Positions 4,979-5,142 of a stretch of 5,142 nucleotides of DNA are shown in pieces (positions within the stretch are counted from its first letter, which is position 1; every line of letters starts with the position of its first letter). The notes beneath the pieces are model-generated. The model was not told where the DNA came from. It saw only the letters and a program-made list of their open reading frames with translations, and did not search any database. Origin of the DNA: Anaerolineales bacterium (GTDB lineage: Bacteria; Chloroflexota; Anaerolineae; Anaerolineales; DRMV01); NCBI GenBank assembly GCA_015491595.1, contig WFVP01000407.1, positions 1 through 5,142 on the forward strand, read 5' to 3'. The position numbers and the translations under genes were made by a program.

Positions 4979-5142
4979 GGCCTATACCTAATTACCCTCC
5001 CCCCAGCCCCGATCCCATAGGTATTAATCTGCAAAAACTTGCTTGACCCAGGCTGATATACATGGACTCCATCGCGCAAAAGCACGATGTCATACGAGTT
5101 CATCGGGCCATCAAGGTAGATCCTCCAGGTAGATTCATCGAA
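4945..5142 (-). CDS. Possible C-terminal end of an unknown protein, partial
   Basis: The minus strand stays open for 65 codons from the right edge to a TAA at 4947-4945. The first 54 residues read like real protein, rich in beta-strand-forming and aromatic residues, for example SYDIVLLRDGVHVYQPG (16-32) and FLQINTYGIGAGGRVIRY (36-53). The last eleven (PPTDQRPTAHG) are mostly encoded by the heptamer repeat. No family is recognised. This part has clearly lower G+C than the rest of the window, which could mean transferred DNA or a weakly constrained remnant. A competing plus-strand frame starts at ATG 5062 (MDSIAQKHDV) and is also open to the edge, but it lacks a ribosome-binding site and looks less protein-like. 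The call rests on an open frame and composition only. Confidence 0.35.
   Translation of the reverse strand, partial: FDESTWRIYLDGPMNSYDIVLLRDGVHVYQPGSSKFLQINTYGIGAGGRVIRYRPPTDQRPTAHG

Noticed and set aside
4831..5046. 71-codon plus-strand frame across the M20 start and the heptamer array
   Set aside because: It overlaps the M20 start and promoter, has no ribosome-binding site, and half of it is translated repeat and Pro-rich filler.
5043..5062. TTGACC and TATACA as a plus-strand promoter before ATG 5062
   Set aside because: The two hexamers are only eight bases apart, far too close for a -35/-10 pair, and the -10 runs into the supposed start codon.

Overview
The window is GC-rich bacterial DNA, about two-thirds G+C by eye. 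Genes are packed tightly, starts have AGGAGG-type Shine-Dalgarno sites, and there are short intergenic gaps. A lipoprotein with a Pro/Thr/Ser-rich linker, a RibXY-type vitamin transporter (named from Chloroflexus) and degenerate heptamer tandem repeats all fit a Chloroflexota (Chloroflexi) bacterium. This assignment is inference; there is no rRNA or other phylogenetic marker here.

Positions 1-2340 (minus strand): an FMN-riboswitch-controlled ABC transporter operon. It is transcribed leftward from a promoter near 2330. The order is a well-conserved FMN aptamer (2140-2303), an expression platform with three hairpins (2047-2136), a permease (RibX type, 1238-2026), a substrate-binding lipoprotein (RibY type, 149-1201), and the first 53 codons of the ATPase, which runs off the left edge. 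The fold families are those of thiamine-precursor and sulfonate uptake (NMT1/SsuA with SsuC-like permease). The FMN aptamer points instead to riboflavin uptake: lipoprotein captures the vitamin, permease passes it, ATPase drives it, and FMN accumulation shuts the operon down.

Positions 2400-3797 (plus strand): divergent from the operon lie an inositol-monophosphatase-family phosphatase (2442-3233) and a GNAT acetyltransferase (3333-3797). Each is preceded by a candidate extended -10 promoter.

Positions 3767-4840 (minus strand): an M20-family metallopeptidase/deacylase, convergent with the acetyltransferase and overlapping its 3' end by 31 bases. It has its own candidate promoter near 4888.

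Positions 4841-5142: the upstream region of the M20 gene, then seven degenerate copies of a heptamer (4930-4978), then lower-GC sequence. On the minus strand this last part stays open from the right edge into the repeat and may be the C-terminus of another protein.

The most interesting part is 2047-2303. The 5' strand of riboswitch stem P1 can pair either within the aptamer or, through eight perfect bases, with the last hairpin before the ribX start, which suggests a specific switching mechanism.
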